Shown here: positions 60,202 to 64,000 of the stretch, piece after piece
Position numbering within the stretch: position 1 is the stretch's first letter
How the letters are laid out: every line of letters begins with the position of its first letter
Source of the DNA: Spisula solida
Lineage: Eukaryota; Mollusca; Bivalvia; Venerida; Mactridae
DNA length: 64,000 nt
Assembly (NCBI GenBank): GCA_947247005.1
Contig: OX365955.1
Location: 33,087,822 to 33,151,821 of the forward strand
Direction of reading: 5' to 3'
Notes under the pieces: generated by a model
The model's input: only the letters and a program-made list of their open reading frames with translations
Databases searched by the model: none
What the model was told of the DNA's origin: nothing
Made by a program: the position numbers and the translations under genes

Positions 60202-63200
60202 CTAGAAATAAATCACATACATAATTAGTTACATTTCTATCTTATTAATAAATTTATTTTCCTTAGCAAACAAATTAGATTTTTGGCAAATCAACCAGTC
60301 GTGACTGTACTACAGCAGTAAAACTGTATTCCTTTATACAATGTGGCAGCCTGCATCTATATGTGACTGTACTACAGCAGTAAAACTGTATACCTTTATA
60401 CAATGTGGCAGCCTGCATCTATATGTGACTGTACTACAGCAGTAAAACTGTATACCTTTATACAATGTGGCAGCCAGCATCTATATGTGACTGTACTACA
60501 GCAGTAAAACTGTATTCCTTTATACAATGTGGCAGCCTGCATCTATATGTGACTGTACTACAGCAGTAAAACTGTATACCTTTATACAATGTGGCAGCCA
60601 GCATCTATATGTGACTGTACTACAGCAGTAAAACTGTATTCCTTTATACAATGTGGCAGCCTGCATCTATATGTGACTGTACTACAGCAGTAAAACTGTA
60701 TACCTTTATACAATGTGGCAGCCTGCATCTATATGTGACTGTACTACAGCAGTAAAACTGTATTCCTTTATACAATGTGGCAGCCTGCATCTATATGTGA
60801 CTGTACTACAGCAGTAAAACTGTATACCTTTATACAATGTGGCAGCCAGCATCTATATGTGACTGTACTACAGCAGTAAAACTGTATACCTTTATACAAT
60901 GTGGCAGCCTGCATCTATATGTGACTGTACTACAGCAGTAAAACTGTATTCCTTTATACAATGTGGCAGCCAGCATCTATATGTGAATGTACTACAGCAG
61001 TAAAACTGTATACCTTTATACAATGTGGCAGCCAGCATCTATATGTGACTGTACTACAGCAGTCAAACTGTATACCTTTATACAATGTGGCAGCCAGCAT
61101 CTATATGTGACTGTACTACAGCAGTAAAACTGTATACCTTTATACAATGTGGCAGCCAGCATCTATATGTGACTGTACTACAGCAGTAAAACTGTATACC
61201 TTTATACAATGTGGCAGCCAGCATCTTTATGTGACTGTACTACAGCAGTAAAACTGTATACCTTTATACAATGTGGCAACCAGCATCTATATGTGACTGT
61301 ACTACAGCAGTAAAACTGTATACCTTTATACAATGTGGCAGCCTGCATCTATATGTGACTGTACTACAGCAGTAAAACTGTATACCTTTATACAATGTGG
61401 CAGCCAGCATCTATAGGTGACTGTACTACAGCAGTAAAACTGTATACCTTTATACAATGTGGCAGCCTGCATCTATATGTGACTGTACTACAGCAGTAAA
61501 ACTGTATACCTTTATACAATGTGGCAGCCAGCATCTATATGTGACTGTACTACAGCAGTAAAACTGTATACCTTTATACAATGTGGCAGCCTGCATCTAT
61601 ATGTGACTGTACTACAGCAGTAAAACTGTATTCCTTTATACAATGTGGCAGCCAGCATCTATATGTGACTGTACTACAGCAGTAAAACTGTATACCTTTA
61701 TACAATGTGGCAGCCTGCATCTATATGTGACTGTACTACAGCAGTAAAACTGTATACCTTTATACAATGTGGCAGCCTGCATCTATATGTCACTGTACTA
61801 CAGCAGTAAAACTGTATACCTTTATACAATGTGGCAGCCAGCATCTATATGTGACTGTACTGCAGCAGTAAACTGTATACCTTTATACAATGTGGCAGCC
61901 TGCATCTATATGTGACTGTACTACAGCAGTTAAACTGTATACCTTTATACAATGTTATGTGGCAGCCAGCATCTATATGTGACTTTACTACAGCAGTAAA
62001 ACTGTATACCTTTATACAATGTGGCAGCCAGCATCTATATGTGACTGTACTACAGCAGTAAAACTGTATACCTTTATACAATGTGGCAGCCTGCATCTAT
62101 ATGTGACTGTACTACAGCAGTAAAACTGTATACCTTTATACAATGTGGCAGCCAGCATCTATATGTGACTGTACTACAGCAGTAAAACTGTATTCCTTTA
62201 TACAATGTGGCAGCCAGCATCTATATGTGACTGTACTACAGCAGTAAAACTGTATACCTTTATACAATGTAATGTGGCAGCCTGCATCTATATGTGACTG
62301 TACTACAGCAGTAAAACTGTATACCTTTATACAATGTGGCAGCCAGCATCTATATGTGACTGTACTACAGCAGTAAAACTGTATACCTTTATACAATGTG
62401 GCAGCCAGCATCTATATGTGACTGTACTACAGCAGTAAAACTGTATACCTTTATACAATGTGGCAGCCAGCATCTATATATGACTGTACTACAGCAGTAA
62501 AACTGTATACCTTTATACAATGTGGCAGCCAGCATCTATATGTGACTGTACTACAGCAGTAAAACTGTATACCTTTATACGATGTAATGTGGCAGCCTGC
62601 ATCTATATGTGACTGTACTACAGCAGTAAAACTGTATACCTTTATACAATGTGGCAGCCAGCATCTATATGTGACTTTACTACAGCAGTAAAACTGTATA
62701 CCTTTATACAATGTGGCAGCCAGCATCTATATGTGACTGTACTACAGCAGTAAAACTGTATACCTTTATACAATGTGGCAGCCTGCATCTATATGTGACT
62801 GTACTACAGCAGTAAAACTGTATTCCTTTATACAATGTGGCAGCCAGCATCTATATGTGACTGTACTACAGCAGTAAAACTGTATACCTTTATACAATGT
62901 TATGTGGCAGCCAGCATCTATATGTGACTTTACTACAGCAGTAAAACTGTATACCTTTATACAATGTGGCAGCCAGCATCTATATGTGACTACTACAGCA
63001 GTAAAACTGTATACCTTTATACAATGTGGCAGCAAGCATCTATATGTGACTGTACTACAGCAGTAAAACTGTATTCCTTTATACAATGTGGCAGCCTGCA
63101 TCTATATGTGACTGTACTACAGCAGTAAAACTGTATTCCTTTATACAATGTGGCAGCCAGCATCTATATGTGACTGTACTACAGCAGTAAAACTGTATTC

Positions 63201-64000
63201 CTTTATACAATGTGGCAGCCTGCATCTATATGTGACTGTACTACAGCAGTAAAACTGTATACCTTTATACAATGTGGCAGCCAGCATCTATATGTGACTG
63301 TACTACAGCAGTAAAACCGTATACCTTTATACAATGTGGCAGCCAGCATCTATATGTGACTGTACTACAGCAGTAAAACTGTATTCCTTTATACAATGTG
63401 GCAGCCTGCATCTATATGTGACTGTACTACAGCAGTAAAACTGTATTCCTTTATACAATGTGGCAGCCTGCATCTATATGTGACTGTACTACAGCAGTAA
63501 AACTGTATTCCTTTATACAATGCTATGTGGCAGCCAGCATCTATATGTGACTGTACTACAGCAGTAAAACTGTATCCCTTTATACAATGCTATGTGGCAG
63601 CCTGCATCTATATGTGACTGTACTACAGCAGTAAAACTGTATACCTTTATACAATGTGTCAGCCAGCATCTATATGTGACTGTACTACAGCAGTAAAACT
63701 GTATACCTTTATACAATGTGGCAGCCAGCATCTATATGTGACTGTACTACAGCAGTAAAACTGTATTCCTTTATACAATGTGGCAGCCAGCATCTATATG
63801 TGACTGTACTACAGCAGTAAAACTGTATTCCTTTATACAATGTGGCAGCCTGCATCTATATGTGACTGTACTACAGCAGTAAAACTGTATACCTTTATAC
63901 AATGTGGCAGCCAGCATCTATATGTGACTGTACTACAGCAGTAAAACTGTATACCTTTATACAATGTGGCAGCCAGCATCTATATGTGACTGTTCTACAG
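60202..64000 (-). other. Partial upstream intron of the HTATIP2-like gene
   Basis: The intron starts (in gene direction) beyond the window and ends at the TTTCTAG acceptor. About 100 bases of unique sequence are followed by the 62-bp satellite up to the edge. No exon is visible in it. Confidence 0.8.
60301..64000. repeat. 62-bp satellite array, about 60 copies, running off the right edge
   Basis: Units begin GTGACTGTACTACAGCAG and include TGTATACCTTTATACA, a short hairpin-forming palindrome. Copies are extremely similar. Two positions are dimorphic (TATACC or TATTCC; GCCTGC or GCCAGC), and some units carry a 5-base insertion after CAATG. A 315-bp higher-order period is visible around 61951-62900. 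Open frames on the minus strand in this region are by-products of the array. Confidence 0.98.

Noticed and set aside
60301..64000. Possible CRISPR array (regular repeats)
   Set aside because: Units are contiguous tandem copies without unique spacers, in a eukaryotic intron.

Overview
This is an AT-rich, intron- and repeat-dominated stretch of animal nuclear DNA, most likely from a lophotrochozoan and probably a bivalve mollusc. The evidence is a myomodulin-type neuropeptide precursor (a molluscan/annelid family), tRNA-derived SINEs with mollusc-like tails, and a very high density of short inverted-repeat DNA elements and minisatellites. There is no bacterial-style gene organisation. The species call is inference.

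Two real genes are supported. (1) A myomodulin precursor lies on the + strand. A signal-peptide exon (7872-7926) ends in GTAAGT with one base of a split codon. The single peptide-coding exon (35370-36235) follows a strong acceptor and joins exactly in frame across a 27,443-bp intron. The 306-residue product carries eight C-terminally amidated ...LRL-Gly peptides and two ...RY-Gly peptides. (2) The 3' part of an HTATIP2/TIP30-like (atypical short-chain dehydrogenase) gene lies on the - strand. Its four exons (60094-60201, 58992-59129, 57910-57971, 55399-55609) have consistent splice sites and phases and encode the last 172 residues. The N-terminal cofactor-binding exons lie beyond the right edge. 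The two genes are convergent, with about 19 kb between their stop codons.

Layout: 1-7.3 kb is non-coding, with a 22-bp minisatellite, a hairpin, a 1-kb mariner-like TIR element and a SINE. 7.3-36.5 kb is the myomodulin gene; its giant intron holds a CGTACG-rich MITE, a decayed LINE, an inverted pair of 610-bp MITEs, several dispersed families and a 48-bp minisatellite. 36.5-55 kb is intergenic, dominated by a 4.7-kb array of 36/37-bp units interrupted by palindromic elements, plus 39-bp and 58-bp arrays. 55.4-64 kb is the HTATIP2-like gene. Its introns hold two ATGCCCCC-type elements and a LINE scrap, and its upstream intron is filled to the window edge by a 62-bp satellite with a 315-bp higher-order period.

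The genes do not obviously work together: one makes secreted neuromodulators, the other a cytosolic/nuclear oxidoreductase-like protein. Apart from the genes, the main interest is the repeat biology. Several minisatellites show higher-order structure, and one (32.2-32.9 kb) appears to have grown from a 48-bp module of a dispersed element that is single-copy elsewhere in the window. I found no evidence for a novel multi-gene system, and no tRNA (other than SINE-like relics), rRNA, CRISPR or viral genes.
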